A stretch of DNA of 64,000 bases from Rothia nasimurium (GTDB lineage: Bacteria; Actinomycetota; Actinomycetes; Actinomycetales; Micrococcaceae): the NCBI RefSeq assembly GCF_014217215.1, contig NZ_CP056080.1:248001-312000 (forward strand), read 5' to 3'. Made by a program: the position numbers and the translations under genes. A model generated the notes under the pieces. It saw only the letters and a program-made list of their open reading frames with translations, was not told the DNA's origin and made no database searches. Numbering within the stretch: position 1 is the stretch's first letter; each line of letters starts with the position of its first letter. Shown here one piece after another: positions 55,085 through 64,000 of the stretch.

Positions 55085-55608
55085 AACTGCGAAGCCGGGC
55101 CCTCGCCCTCTTAGCGGGTGTAGGCGTTGCAAGCGGGGCGGTCCTCAATCTCCTGAGCACTCAGTCAGGCGGCCCCGAGCTGTCCCTGCCCGCCCTCACC
55201 CTGGTCGCTGCCCTCATCCTGGCAGGTCTGGCCCTCTACTTCGCCCGGCAGGTCTACCGGTATAGCCGGGTGGAGACCCGTAAGAACGCCGGTTCCATGA
55301 ACCCCCTCATGGCCGCCCGGGTTGCTGTCTTCGCCCAGGCCCTGGCCCTCACCGGCGCCCTGGTTGGCGGCTGGCAGGTAGCGATTATGGTCTACCAGGT
55401 GGGGCTGGCGTCCGCCCGTGCCACCGCCCAACCCCTCATCGAGAGCCTGCTTGCCCTCGCTGGCGGCCTGGTGATGCTGGTTGCCGGTATCGTCGCCGAG
55501 AACTGGTGCAAGGTACCTCCGGGGGATAAGGACGCCGGTGGTGGGGTCGGCGGGGTCAGCCCGCAGACCGGCCCCCTGGCTCGTAATAAGCCGGACGTCT
55601 CGTCCTAA
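55081..55608 (+). CDS. DUF3180 family membrane protein
   Basis: 175 residues with four hydrophobic helices (LALLAGVGVASGAVLNLL, LPALTLVAALILAGLALYF, VAVFAQALALTGALVGGWQV and LLALAGGLVMLVAGIVA). Its position directly after folK is diagnostic for DUF3180 in Actinobacteria; function unknown. The tail is polar with a Gly-rich segment (DAGGGVGGVS). GTG start overlapping the folK stop. Confidence 0.85.
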   Translation: MKLRSRALALLAGVGVASGAVLNLLSTQSGGPELSLPALTLVAALILAGLALYFARQVYRYSRVETRKNAGSMNPLMAARVAVFAQALALTGALVGGWQVAIMVYQVGLASARATAQPLIESLLALAGGLVMLVAGIVAENWCKVPPGDKDAGGGVGGVSPQTGPLARNKPDVSS

Positions 55609-55692
55609 GGTAACGTCTGGTTTAGCTTTCTCACCTCCATGCCATAATGGTGTAGACCACACCCTGACATGTATACGTAACGAGAGAGCACC

Positions 55693-56250
55693 ATGAACGA
55701 GCCGCAATTTACACCTACCCTGCCCCCGCTCGACCTTGATGGCCTGGGTAAGCAGACTGTAGATTTGCCCGAGGTCAGCTGGAAGCGGGTTTCGCCCAAG
55801 TACGTTCGGGTTAAGCTCATCACCTCTCTGGTCTGGTCTCTCATCCTGTTGGGGCTGGCCTCCTTGCCGCTTATCATGACGCTTGTGGTGGAGAGCTGGA
55901 ACTGGGCACCCTGGGCCTACTGGGGCCTACCTGCCCTGGTGCTCATCTGGCGGCTGTGGGCGCTGATACTGGTCAAGCGTCGGGTGCAGGCTATCGGCTA
56001 CAGTGAACGCGCTGACCACCTGCTCAAACGCTCCGGCCTGCTCTTCCGTTCAGTTACCGCTGTGCCCTACGGGCGTATCCAGTACGTCGATGTGTCCTCT
56101 GGGCCGCTCGAAAATGCGCTCTCACTGGCCAGCGTCGAGGTAAAAACCGCGGCCAACAGCATCACCATTCCGGGCCTGGCCAAGAGCGATGCTGACCAGT
56201 TGCGCGAGGTTCTCACCGACCTGTCAGACGCCAGAATGGCAGGCCTCTAA
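55693..56250 (+). CDS. PH-domain (YdbS-like, DUF304) membrane protein
   Basis: 185 residues. Two hydrophobic helices (about 45-90, LVWSLILLGLASLPLIMTLV and WAYWGLPALVLIWRLWALIL) are followed by a bacterial PH (bPH_2) domain: QAIGYSERADHLLKRSGLLFRSVTAVPYGRIQYVDVS and NALSLASVEVKTAANSITI. YdbS/YdbT-like pairs of unknown membrane function often occur together, as here. The next gene starts directly after its stop. ATG behind GAGAGA. Confidence 0.85.
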   Translation: MNEPQFTPTLPPLDLDGLGKQTVDLPEVSWKRVSPKYVRVKLITSLVWSLILLGLASLPLIMTLVVESWNWAPWAYWGLPALVLIWRLWALILVKRRVQAIGYSERADHLLKRSGLLFRSVTAVPYGRIQYVDVSSGPLENALSLASVEVKTAANSITIPGLAKSDADQLREVLTDLSDARMAGL

Positions 56251-57876
56251 ATGAGTGAACAGGTACCCACTTCAGAATCTCCGGCGGTTTCCACCGATAT
56301 CACCGCCCGCGAAGAAGCCGCCCTTACCTGGCGTCGTGCCCACCCGCTCTCACCCCTGGTGAGGGCCTGGCTGATTATCGTCGTGTTCGTCTACACCGTC
56401 GCTAACAACGTGGTCGACGACCTCTTCACCGGCGAAGAACCCCTTGACTTGCGCGAACTCGGGCAGAGTGGCCCGCCAGGTACCGTCTTTCTCTCCTGGA
56501 CGAGCATCTTCGGGGGCTTCTGGTTCCTGGGAGTGCTGGCCGTCTTCTTCCTGATCTTGCTGCTGCCCTTCCTCTCAACCTGGTTCTTTTACCGGTTTGC
56601 GGTCGATAACCACAATGTCTACATCAAGAGCGGCATGCTCTTCAAAACCGAGCGCAAGGCCCGGCTGGACCGCGTGCAGTCTATCGACGTCAACCGCCCC
56701 CTGATGGCCCGCCTGCTGGGCCTGGCAGAGCTTAAATTCGACGTGGCAGACGGCGATTCTTCTGCCCTGCGGGTGTAGTTCCTCAAGTATGCCGACGCCC
56801 GTGCCCTGCGCGAGCAGCTTCTAGCCCGGGTGCGCACCCTCAAAGCCGATGCGGCAGACTCCCCGGCGCCGGCGTCCGCTCCTGCCGACCAGCTCGCCCA
56901 CCGTGACATGGCAGACCGCCTGAGCGACCATCTCACCGAGAATTTTCTGGGGGTTAAGGACGCCGGTGAGCAGCTTATCGTCAAGGTGCCGGTTGCGCGG
57001 CTGTTGGGGTCGATGGTGCTGAGCCTGGGCTGGGCCGTGGGCCTGCTTTTCCTCTTGGTGATGGGCGGGCTGATGTTCTGGGCAGAGATGTCCCTGGGCG
57101 CTATTTTCGCTTCGAACGTGGCGGTTATCCTGGCTATCGTTTCGAGCGCCTGGAAGCGCTTTAACACCGGTTTCAATTTTTCGCTTTCCACCAGCTCGGA
57201 CGGTCTGAAAACTCGTTTCGGTTTTACCGACACCACCACCCAGACCCTGCCCGAGGGGCGTATTCAGCGTATTTCGGTGGAGCAGCCCCTGCTGTGGCGC
57301 ATGGCCGGCTGGTACCGAATCAAGGTCACTCTGCTGGGTAAGGGCAGCGACCAGGGCGAATTCGCCGGGGAGCTGCTGCCGGTGGGCACGCTCGACGACG
57401 TGATGCGGGTGCTGCCCCTGGTGCTCCCTGCCCAGCAGAACGGCGGCGTGTCACCTGACCAGCTCTTAGCTGGCCTGGCGGGTAGCGGCACTGATCAGGG
57501 CTTTACGGTGTCCCCGGCGTCTGCCCGCTGGTTTGACCCGTTCACCTACCGCCGCAACGGTTTTGCGGTGACTCCTATGCTTCTTTTGGTCCGCTCGGGT
57601 CGCTGGGTTCGCCGTCTAACCTTTGTGCCGCACCGTAAGGTGCAGAGTTTTGAGCTGGCCCAGGGGCCCCTGCAGAAGAAGGCCGGGCTGGCCCACCTGT
57701 CCTTGCGGGTCGCCGGGGGAACCCTGTCCACCTCTGTGCATAATGCGGACGCCGAGGTCGCCCGCGCCCTGACCGTCCGCCTGGCCCAGATGGGGGTTGC
57801 ACCTGAATCACCCTATTCTTTCTCTCTTCACCCTGAGACAAACTCTAGGGTAAAGAGAGAAGGAGTAGGGTCTTAG
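56251..57876 (+). pseudogene. PH-domain (YdbT-like) protein gene interrupted by in-frame TAG
   Basis: The frame opens with ATG at 56251 and is closed by TAG at 56776-56778, then stays open in the same frame to the TAG at 57874-57876; the second part would restart at GTG 56830. Joined, it gives about 540 residues of the YdbT type: membrane helices, a bPH_2 domain with VYIKSGMLFKTERKARLDRVQSID, a second half with more helices (VARLLGSMVLSLGWAVGLLFL) and a further PH domain with RIQRISVEQPLLWRMAGWYRI. The break falls inside the first PH domain (LRV-stop-FLKYADARALREQL), where one base turns a GAG or CAG codon into TAG. A sequence error is possible. Confidence 0.85.
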
Positions 57877-57937
57877 GGAGTGAGCAGCACGGTGCCCCGG
57901 TAAACTAAGCAGGCAGGACGCAGACAGAAAGGGCCCC

Positions 57938-58840
57938 ATGCAGAGCACCAACCACCTTAAGCCCGCCCGCCTGGGTATCGGCGTGATTTCAGCAGGGAAA
58001 GTAGGGGCCGTGCTCGGCGCAGCCCTCCGTTCCGCCGGGCACCTGATTACCGGCGTCCATGCCGTCTCAGAAGCCTCCCGCACCCGAGCCGAAGCCCTGC
58101 TCCCCGGCGTCCCGGTGTCCACCATCCCCGAGATCATTACCACCAGCGAAGTAGTGCTCCTGGCCGTACCCGACGACGCCCTGACCGACCTGGTCAAAGG
58201 TATCGCCGAAACCGACGGCTGGCGGCCCGGGCAAATTCTCATCCACACCTCAGGACGCCACGGTGTGGGCGTCCTAGCCCCGGCTACCACCCAGGGCGCC
58301 ATCGGCCTATCCATTCACCCGGCCATGACCTTCACCGGCCTCTCCCTTGACCTGCCCCGCCTCGCCAACACCAGCTTCGGCGTCACCGGCCCAGCACCCT
58401 TCACCCCCATCGCCCAAGCCCTGGTCGTCGAAATGGGCGGGGAACCCGTCCTCATCGCCGAAGGCGACCGCCCCCTCTACCACGCAGCCCTCGCCCACGG
58501 ATCCAACCACCTGGTCACTATCACCGGCCAGGCCCTCCAAATCCTGGCCTCCATCGGCATCGAGAACCCGGCCCGCTACATCGAACCCCTGCTGAGAGCC
58601 TCCCTCGACAACGCCCTCGCCAACGGCGATAGCGCCCTCACCGGCCCCGTCGCCCGCGGAGACGCCCACACCGTAGCCGCCCACGCCCAAATCCTTGCCA
58701 GCTACGCCCTCGAAGAAAACGCAGACGACATCAAGGCCGCCTACCTGGCCCTCGCCCGCGCCACCGCCGAACGCGCCCACAGCCGTGGAGCCCTCACCCA
58801 TGAGAGCTACCATGCTGTGCTTCAAGCGCTCGCCGGGTAA
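57938..58840 (+). CDS. DUF2520 / Rossmann-like NAD(P)-binding protein
   Basis: 300 residues. An N-terminal Rossmann motif GVISAGKVGAVLGAALRSAGH (near 14-34) is followed by VVLLAVPDDALTDLVKGI and IHTSGRHGVGVLAPA. A C-terminal DUF2520 helical domain includes HPAMTFTGLS and ALAHGSNHLVTITGQAL. It resembles short dehydrogenases of the ketopantoate-reductase type and lies beside panC, so a role in pantothenate synthesis is possible. panC starts 39 bases after. Confidence 0.85.
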   Translation: MQSTNHLKPARLGIGVISAGKVGAVLGAALRSAGHLITGVHAVSEASRTRAEALLPGVPVSTIPEIITTSEVVLLAVPDDALTDLVKGIAETDGWRPGQILIHTSGRHGVGVLAPATTQGAIGLSIHPAMTFTGLSLDLPRLANTSFGVTGPAPFTPIAQALVVEMGGEPVLIAEGDRPLYHAALAHGSNHLVTITGQALQILASIGIENPARYIEPLLRASLDNALANGDSALTGPVARGDAHTVAAHAQILASYALEENADDIKAAYLALARATAERAHSRGALTHESYHAVLQALAG

Positions 58841-58879
58841 ACTGGGAGGGCGCAAAACACGAAAGGACCCCTCACCACC

Positions 58880-59797
58880 GTGACGAGTCAAGCCCCTATC
58901 GCACACACCATCACCGATCTTGGCAACGAAATGCTCCTGGCCCTCACCACCGCCAGCCGCCGCCGAGACACCGGTGAAACCTCCGCCGCAGAGAAACCCC
59001 TCACCGTAGGCTATGTAGCCACCATGGGCGCCCTGCACGACGGGCACGCCACCCTGATTCGCCGTGCCCGCGAACAGAACGATGTTGTGGTGCTCTCTAT
59101 CTTCGTGAACCCCCTCCAGTTCGGGCCCAACGAAGACTACGACCGCTACCCCCGCACTCTTGAAGCGGACGCCGCCCTGGCGACCGAAGCGGACGTCGAC
59201 GTCATCTTCGCCCCCACTGTTGAAGAAATGTACCCCGGTGGCGACCCCAAAATCACCGTTGTCTCAGGCAAGCTGGGCACCCTCTTTGAGGGCAAGACCC
59301 GCCCCGGCCACTTCGACGGTGTGCTGACCGTGGTCAATAAGTTCTTCAATATTCTGAAGCCCCTGGTAGGGGAAGGCACCCTTAACGCCTACTTCGGGCA
59401 GAAGGACGCCCAGCAGCTGGCCCTTATTCAGCGCATGGTTAAGGACTTCAACCACGAGGTAACCATCAAGCCTGTGCCCGTGGTACGTGCGGACGACGGC
59501 CTTGCCCTCTCCTCGCGCAACCAGTACCTGAGCGCTGAAGAACGCGAAGCGGCCCTGGTGCTTTCCCGTACCCTGGCAACCCTGCGCGAAAAGTACATTA
59601 CCGGCAGCTTGAGCGCAGAGGACATCGCCCAGGCCCGTACCACGATCGATAGCACCGAAGGCGTGCGCCTGGACTACCTCGAAGTCGTCGACACCGACAC
59701 CTTTGAGGCCCCCCAGAGTGAACAGGCACGTGTGCTAGCGCTCGTGGCAGCCTACGTGGGCTCCACCCGCCTCATCGATAACATGGAAATTAACTAA
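58880..59797 (+). CDS. panC: Pantoate-beta-alanine ligase (pantothenate synthetase)
   Basis: 305 residues from the GTG at 58880, with GAAAGGA upstream. It joins pantoate and beta-alanine with ATP. The motifs are MGALHDGHATLIRRA (about 50-64), FVNPLQFGPNEDYDRYPR, YFGQKDAQQLALI and SSRNQYLS. An N-terminal ~30-residue extension ends before the fold. It is followed by lysS and preceded by the DUF2520 gene. Confidence 0.95.
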   Translation: MTSQAPIAHTITDLGNEMLLALTTASRRRDTGETSAAEKPLTVGYVATMGALHDGHATLIRRAREQNDVVVLSIFVNPLQFGPNEDYDRYPRTLEADAALATEADVDVIFAPTVEEMYPGGDPKITVVSGKLGTLFEGKTRPGHFDGVLTVVNKFFNILKPLVGEGTLNAYFGQKDAQQLALIQRMVKDFNHEVTIKPVPVVRADDGLALSSRNQYLSAEEREAALVLSRTLATLREKYITGSLSAEDIAQARTTIDSTEGVRLDYLEVVDTDTFEAPQSEQARVLALVAAYVGSTRLIDNMEIN

Positions 59798-59831
59798 GAC
59801 CTCTATACCCAACCTAAGAACAGGTACATCA

Positions 59832-61352
59832 TTGACTGAACAGGGCAATACCCCCGCCGAAACCACCGCCTTCGACCACGGCGTCTCAGAGCAGATGCAG
59901 ATTCGCCTCGAAAAGCGCGCCAAGCTGCTCGAATCTGGCCGTGAAGCCTACCCCGTGGGCGTCCCCGTCACCCACACCATCACCGAAATCCGTGAGAAGT
60001 ACGACGGCAAGCTCGAAGCAGACCAGACCACCGGTGACATCGTTGGCGTAGCCGGACGCGTCGTCTTCGTGCGCAACACCGGCAAGCTCTGCTTCGCCTC
60101 CCTGCAGCAGGGCAACGGCACCCGCATCCAGGCCATGATCTCCCTGGCCAGCGTGGGCGAAGAATCCCTGGCTGACTGGAAGGCCCTGGTTGACCTGGGC
60201 GACCACGTCTTCGTCAAGGGCGAGGTCATCTCATCCCGCCGCGGCGAGCTCTCCATCATGGCGGACGAATGGCAGATGGCATCCAAGGCCCTACGCCCCA
60301 TGCCCAACCTACACTCCGACCTGAACGAAGAGACCCGCGTCCGCCAGCGCTACCTCGACCTGATGGTGCGCGACGAAGCCCGCGACCTGGTCATCAAGCG
60401 CGCCAAGATCACCCAGACCGTGCGTAACGTGCTGAACGACCACGGCTACATCGAGCTGGAAACCCCCATCCTGCAGCTCATTCACGGTGGTGCGGCAGCC
60501 CGCCCCTTCGAAACCCACCTGAACGCCTTTGACCAGCCTATGACCCTGCGCATTGCCACCGAGCTCTTCCTCAAGCGCGCTGAGGTAGGCGGCCTGGAAC
60601 GCGTCTACGAAATTGGCCGTGTCTTCCGCAACGAGGGCGTAGACTCCACCCACAGCCCCGAATTCACCACCCTGGAATGCTACGAAGCTTACGCCGACCA
60701 GTTCGTCATGGCCAAGCGCATGCAGGAAATCATCATGGCCTGCGCCGACGCTGTGGGCGTACACCAGATCGAAACCGAAGCCGGTACCATCGACCTGACC
60801 GGCGAGTGGAAGTGGCTGGGCGTCTACCCCGGCCTGTCCGAGGCCGTGGGTGTTGAGATTACCCCCGCCACCACCGCAGAAGAACTGCGCGCTATCGCCG
60901 AGAAGCACGAGGTCCCCGTTGACCCCAAGTGGGACGCCGAGAAGCTGGTTGTTGAGCTCTTCGGTGAAATCGTTGAACCCACCCTCATCAACCCCACCTT
61001 CGTCTACGACTACCCGCCCTCAGCCCAGCCGCTGGCCCGCCAGCACCGCTCCGAGGCCAACCTCATCGAGGCCTGGGACCTCATCATCGGCGGTATGGAG
61101 CGAGGCACCGCCTTCTCCGAGCTCATCGACCCCGTGATTCAGCGGGAGCGCCTGACCGAGCAGTCCAAACTGGCAGCAGGTGGCGACGACGAAGCCATGC
61201 AGCTCGACGACGACTTCCTGCGCGCCCTCGAATACGGTGCTCCCCCCATGGGCGGCCTGGGCCTGGGCATCGACCGCCTGATTATGCTCTTCACCGGTGT
61301 AGGTATTCGCGAAACCATCCTCTTCCCGCTCATGAAGCCCGAAGCCGAGTAA
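59832..61352 (+). CDS. lysS: Lysyl-tRNA synthetase, class II
   Basis: 506 residues with a TTG start at 59832. It charges tRNA-Lys. The OB anticodon-binding domain occupies about 60-160. The catalytic core shows motif 1 in the VRNVLNDHGYIELETPILQL region, motif 2 RVFRNEGVDSTHSPEFTTLE and motif 3 GLGLGIDRLIMLFTG. A strong hairpin terminator follows at 61372-61400. A weak AGG lies upstream of the TTG, so a later Met (MQIRLEKRA, 17 codons in) is an alternative start. Confidence 0.95.
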   Translation: MTEQGNTPAETTAFDHGVSEQMQIRLEKRAKLLESGREAYPVGVPVTHTITEIREKYDGKLEADQTTGDIVGVAGRVVFVRNTGKLCFASLQQGNGTRIQAMISLASVGEESLADWKALVDLGDHVFVKGEVISSRRGELSIMADEWQMASKALRPMPNLHSDLNEETRVRQRYLDLMVRDEARDLVIKRAKITQTVRNVLNDHGYIELETPILQLIHGGAAARPFETHLNAFDQPMTLRIATELFLKRAEVGGLERVYEIGRVFRNEGVDSTHSPEFTTLECYEAYADQFVMAKRMQEIIMACADAVGVHQIETEAGTIDLTGEWKWLGVYPGLSEAVGVEITPATTAEELRAIAEKHEVPVDPKWDAEKLVVELFGEIVEPTLINPTFVYDYPPSAQPLARQHRSEANLIEAWDLIIGGMERGTAFSELIDPVIQRERLTEQSKLAAGGDDEAMQLDDDFLRALEYGAPPMGGLGLGIDRLIMLFTGVGIRETILFPLMKPEAE

Positions 61353-61371
61353 AGCGTCCTTACGCCCCTCT

Positions 61372-61400
61372 AGCCCGCCTGGCAGCCTGCCGGGCGGGCT
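61372..61400 (+). terminator. Terminator of lysS
   Basis: AGCCCGCCTGGC / GCCGGGCGGGCT with a short loop and a TTTTTCTTG tail. Confidence 0.9.
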
Positions 61401-61472
61401 TTTTCTTGCCCTGTTTGCCAGCTACCTGGGGTAGATTGGAGGGAGCATAAATCCACGAAAGGTAAGGAAGAG

Positions 61473-61670
61473 ATGGAATTCCTGATTGGCCTGGTTCCCT
61501 CAATTGGTGCGGGCTTGGTGCTTTATTTTATTTTGCGCTGGATAAACCGCGCTGACCGCACTGAGCGTGCCGCCCGGCAGGATATCGAAAAGGACGCCGA
61601 AGCCTGGTACCGCTCTGTAAAAAACGCGGACGGAACCCGGGACCCTTTTGGAACCTCAGAGAGTAAATGA
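61473..61670 (+). CDS. Small single-span membrane protein downstream of lysS
   Basis: 65 residues: one hydrophobic helix (LIGLVPSIGAGLVLYFIL, residues 4-21) and a charged cytoplasmic tail (NRADRTERAARQDIEKD). ATG with AAGGAAGAG upstream. Proteins of this type sit between lysS and lsr2 in related genomes; function unknown. Confidence 0.75.
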   Translation: MEFLIGLVPSIGAGLVLYFILRWINRADRTERAARQDIEKDAEAWYRSVKNADGTRDPFGTSESK

Positions 61671-61875
61671 AACTCTTTATGTTCTCTAAAACGTGAATTT
61701 ATTTCCTTTTTGAGAAAAGAATATGTACTATTTATTTTAGTCATCAAGGGTGACTAACTCGATTGCGTGCCCCACAGAAAAGGGTAGAGGCGGATTGTCC
61801 TCTTATATGTCCTTCCCTGCCCAAAAACGCGGTTGGGTTCATATTCCCTAAACAGCCTCATCCAAGGAGAACATA

Positions 61876-62229
61876 ATGGCTCAGAAGGTCAAGATTATTC
61901 TTGAAGACGATCTCGACGGCGGCCCCGCAGAAGAAACCGTACGTTTCGGTCTCGACGGCGGCCAGTTCGAAATCGATCTTTCTAGCGCTAATGCTGCCCG
62001 TCTGCGTGACGCCATCCGTCCTTTCGCCGCTAAGGCCCGCCGTGTTCAGGGTGCCCAGCGCACCCCCGGCCGCCCCGCAGGTTCACGCACCACCGCTAAG
62101 CGCAATCCCGAAATCGCTGAAATTCGTAAGTGGGCCCAGGAAAACGGCTACGAGGTTTCTAGCCGTGGCCGTATTCACCAGAACATTCAGGATGCCTACT
62201 ACAAGGCTATGGGCAAAGAAAGCAAGTAA
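61876..62229 (+). CDS. lsr2: Lsr2 nucleoid-associated protein
   Basis: 117 residues. An N-terminal dimerisation domain (AQKVKIILEDDLDGGPAEETVRFGLDG and YEIDLS-type strand) and a C-terminal DNA-binding domain with the AT-hook-like RGR (SSRGRIHQNIQDAYY) are linked by a basic hinge (RPAGSRTTAKRN). Lsr2 binds AT-rich DNA in the minor groove and silences foreign genes, a functional analogue of H-NS. The AT-rich tract upstream (61676-61745) could be its own target. A terminator follows. Confidence 0.95.
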   Translation: MAQKVKIILEDDLDGGPAEETVRFGLDGGQFEIDLSSANAARLRDAIRPFAAKARRVQGAQRTPGRPAGSRTTAKRNPEIAEIRKWAQENGYEVSSRGRIHQNIQDAYYKAMGKESK

Positions 62230-62249
62230 ATAATCTTCTTCTTGTCTCT

Positions 62250-62284
62250 ATGAGGCGGAACCCGTTGAGCGGGTTCCGCCTCAT
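62250..62284 (+). terminator. Terminator of lsr2
   Basis: ATGAGGCGGAACCC / GGGTTCCGCCTCAT, a 14-bp perfect stem with a seven-base loop, followed by TATTTATAAG. Confidence 0.85.
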
Positions 62285-62553
62285 TATTTATAAGCGGCCT
62301 ATAAAGCATAGGCTTGTGAGAAATGACGGATAAATTCTAGGTATGTCTAGTCGAGCAAATATAGCGGGTTATCTAGACAAAACAGAGCAACTTCAGAGTC
62401 GAGCAACTGACTCAATACAGGCTCTCTTATCGGTATGGGCTATGGGGGCTTTCCCTCCCTGCGAACACCATTCATTCCGTGGCGAACAGCGCCCCGCGGG
62501 GTTGAAAACGCGCGTAATCTTTTGGGTAATAGTAAGTTTCCAAGGAGTGTTCA

Positions 62554-64000
62554 ATGTTTGAACGGTTTACCGACCGCGCCCGTCGCGTCATCGTGCTTGC
62601 TCAAGAAGAAGCACGCATGCTGAACCACAACTACATCGGTACCGAACACATTCTGCTCGGTCTGATTCACGAGGGTGAGGGTATTGCGGCTCGCGCTCTT
62701 GAGTCGCTCGGTATTAATCTCACTGCCGTGCGCGATCAGGTGCAGGACATCATCGGTTCTGGCCCGCAGGCGTCCAGCGGTCATATTCCCTTTACCCCGC
62801 GCGCTAAGAAGGTTCTTGAGCTGTCGATGCGCGAGGCTATCCAGCTGAACCACGGCTACATTGGTACCGAGCACATTCTGCTGGGTATGGTGCGCGCCAA
62901 TGAGGGTGTAGGTAACCAGATTCTGACTAAGCTGGGTGCTGAGCCGGCTAAGGTTCGTCAGACCGTGATGGACCTGATTTCTGGCTACCCCGGTAACAAC
63001 AATGGTGAGGGTGGTAAGGAGACCGCCGGTGTGGGTGCGGGTAACTCCCGCGAGGGCACCCCGGCTGGCTCTGCCATTCTTGACCAGTTCGGACGCAACC
63101 TCACCGCTGCGGCGCGCGAGGGCAAGCTTGACCCCGTGATTGGTCGCCATAAGGAGATGGAGCGCGTTATGCAGGTGCTCTCTCGCCGTACTAAGAACAA
63201 CCCCGTGCTGATCGGTGAGCCCGGTGTGGGTAAGACCGCTGTTGCTGAGGGCCTGGCTCAGGCGATTGTGCATGGTGATGTGCCTGAAACTCTGAAGGAC
63301 AAGCACCTTTACACCCTGGATTTGGGCTCCATGGTGGCGGGTTCCCGCTACCGCGGTGACTTCGAAGAGCGCATGAAGAAGGTGCTGAAGGAGATCCGCA
63401 ACCGCGGCGACATCATCCTTTTCATCGATGAGATTCACACTCTGGTCGGTGCAGGTGCAGCTGAGGGTGCTATCGACGCTGCCTCAATTCTGAAGCCCAT
63501 GCTGGCCCGTGGCGAGCTGCAGACCATCGGTGCAACTACCCTCGATGAGTACCGCAAGCACATCGAGAAGGACCCCGCCCTGGAGCGCCGTTTCCAGCCC
63601 ATCCAGGTCGATGAGCCCAGCCCCGAGCTGGCAGTTGAGATTCTCAAGGGTCTGCGCGATAAGTACGAAGCCCACCACCGCGTGACCATCTCAGATGAGG
63701 CTCTGGAAACCGCCGTTAACCTGGCCCACCGCTACATCTCTGACCGCTTCCTGCCCGATAAGGCTGTTGACCTGATTGATGAGGCCGGTGCCCGCCTGCG
63801 TATCAAGCGCATGACCGCTCCGCCTGAAATTAAGGTGCTCGAAGAGCGCATCGCCAAGCTCAAAGGCGAGAAGGAAGAGGCCATCGCGGCTAACGAGTTC
63901 GAGAAGGCAGCTGACCTGCGTGATAAGGAGCAGAAGCTGGCCGCTGAGAAGGAAGAGGCTGAGCAGCAGTGGCGCAACGCTGGCGACGCCTTCGGCGAGG
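62554..64000 (+). CDS. clpC: ATP-dependent Clp protease ATP-binding subunit ClpC (5' part)
   Basis: 482 codons are present; the gene runs out of the window. It is an AAA+ unfoldase that feeds ClpP. The N-terminal Clp-N repeats are marked by [20 protein letters not shown] and [20 protein letters not shown]. The first AAA module shows Walker [16 protein letters not shown] (about residue 215) and Walker [14 protein letters not shown]. The UVR-like middle domain begins at the end ([19 protein letters not shown]), marking ClpC rather than ClpA or ClpB. AAGGAG lies eight bases before the ATG. Confidence 0.95.
   Translation, partial: MFERFTDRARRVIVLAQEEARMLNHNYIGTEHILLGLIHEGEGIAARALESLGINLTAVRDQVQDIIGSGPQASSGHIPFTPRAKKVLELSMREAIQLNHGYIGTEHILLGMVRANEGVGNQILTKLGAEPAKVRQTVMDLISGYPGNNNGEGGKETAGVGAGNSREGTPAGSAILDQFGRNLTAAAREGKLDPVIGRHKEMERVMQVLSRRTKNNPVLIGEPGVGKTAVAEGLAQAIVHGDVPETLKDKHLYTLDLGSMVAGSRYRGDFEERMKKVLKEIRNRGDIILFIDEIHTLVGAGAAEGAIDAASILKPMLARGELQTIGATTLDEYRKHIEKDPALERRFQPIQVDEPSPELAVEILKGLRDKYEAHHRVTISDEALETAVNLAHRYISDRFLPDKAVDLIDEAGARLRIKRMTAPPEIKVLEERIAKLKGEKEEAIAANEFEKAADLRDKEQKLAAEKEEAEQQWRNAGDAFGE

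Noticed and set aside
62343-62561. 72-codon frame between lsr2 and clpC
   Set aside because: No ribosome-binding site; composition not protein-like; its end overlaps the clpC start and it is probably the clpC leader.
62551-63438. 295-codon minus-strand frame antisense to clpC
   Set aside because: Shadow of clpC codon bias (His/Leu/Thr-rich), without a ribosome-binding site or recognisable domain.

Overview
The window (about 60% GC by eye) reads as chromosome of a high-GC Gram-positive bacterium of the Micrococcaceae, most likely a Rothia-like organism. Supporting signs are an Lsr2 nucleoid protein, a DUF3151 gene next to class II aldolase, a DUF2342 zinc metalloprotease followed by tilS-hpt-ftsH, the order ftsH-folE-folP-folB-folK-DUF3180-PH-PH-DUF2520-panC-lysS-lsr2-clpC, a DUF6318 lipoprotein, a GT87 mannosyltransferase-like protein and a CAP/LGFP secreted protein. 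The genus is an inference; the actinobacterial assignment is firm. I found no rRNA, tRNA, CRISPR array or insertion sequence.

Layout. 0-1.5 kb: end of a Mrp/Mnh Na+/H+ antiporter operon (D partial, E, F, G). 1.7-7.2 kb (minus strand): OPT and POT peptide transporters and phosphoglucomutase. 7.4-14.1 kb: rhodanese, small membrane protein, pabB, DoxX-like protein, a GntR/ABC transporter operon with a palindromic operator, and pyrE-SpoU methyltransferase. 14.3-22.4 kb: MFS exporter, DASS carboxylate symporter, fructose-bisphosphate aldolase, GltS glutamate symporter, a remnant winged-helix gene, DUF3151 and alanine dehydrogenase. 22.6-25.1 kb: a small membrane protein and a two-gene set of a lipoprotein plus a PKD-like exported protein. 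25.3-28.5 kb: a lower-GC, divergent restriction-modification cassette (C5 methyltransferase and a Sau3AI/MutH-type endonuclease) bordered on the right by a palindromic dispersed repeat. 28.5-35.7 kb: pheA, diacylglycerol kinase, serS, a Mn-type metal ABC transporter and a HAD phosphatase. 35.7-43.2 kb: a second copy of the palindromic repeat, HicA/HicB toxin-antitoxin, GT87 and DCC proteins, then a leftward set of SatD-like, unknown and RecB-nuclease/helicase genes. 43.6-49.4 kb: CAP/LGFP protein, D-Ala-D-Ala carboxypeptidase, pyrophosphatase, DUF2342 protease and tilS. 49.5-64 kb: a housekeeping run with hpt, ftsH, the folate genes, two PH-domain genes (one broken by an amber codon), DUF2520, panC, lysS, lsr2 and the start of clpC.

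The most interesting signals are at nucleotide level. (1) A 9-mer, GCGGACGCC, occurs about 25 times on the two strands, well above chance, in several reading frames and as inverted pairs inside terminator hairpins, which resembles a DNA-uptake signal. (2) The shared promoter of the restriction-modification pair carries a palindrome whose arms both end in GATC, the likely target of the system, suggesting control by self-methylation. (3) A palindromic dispersed repeat flanks the R-M and toxin-antitoxin loci. (4) A near-identical terminator cassette occurs at 1.6 kb and 52.9 kb. (5) At least nine genes start 6-8 bases after a TAnnnT box, which predicts leaderless mRNAs.
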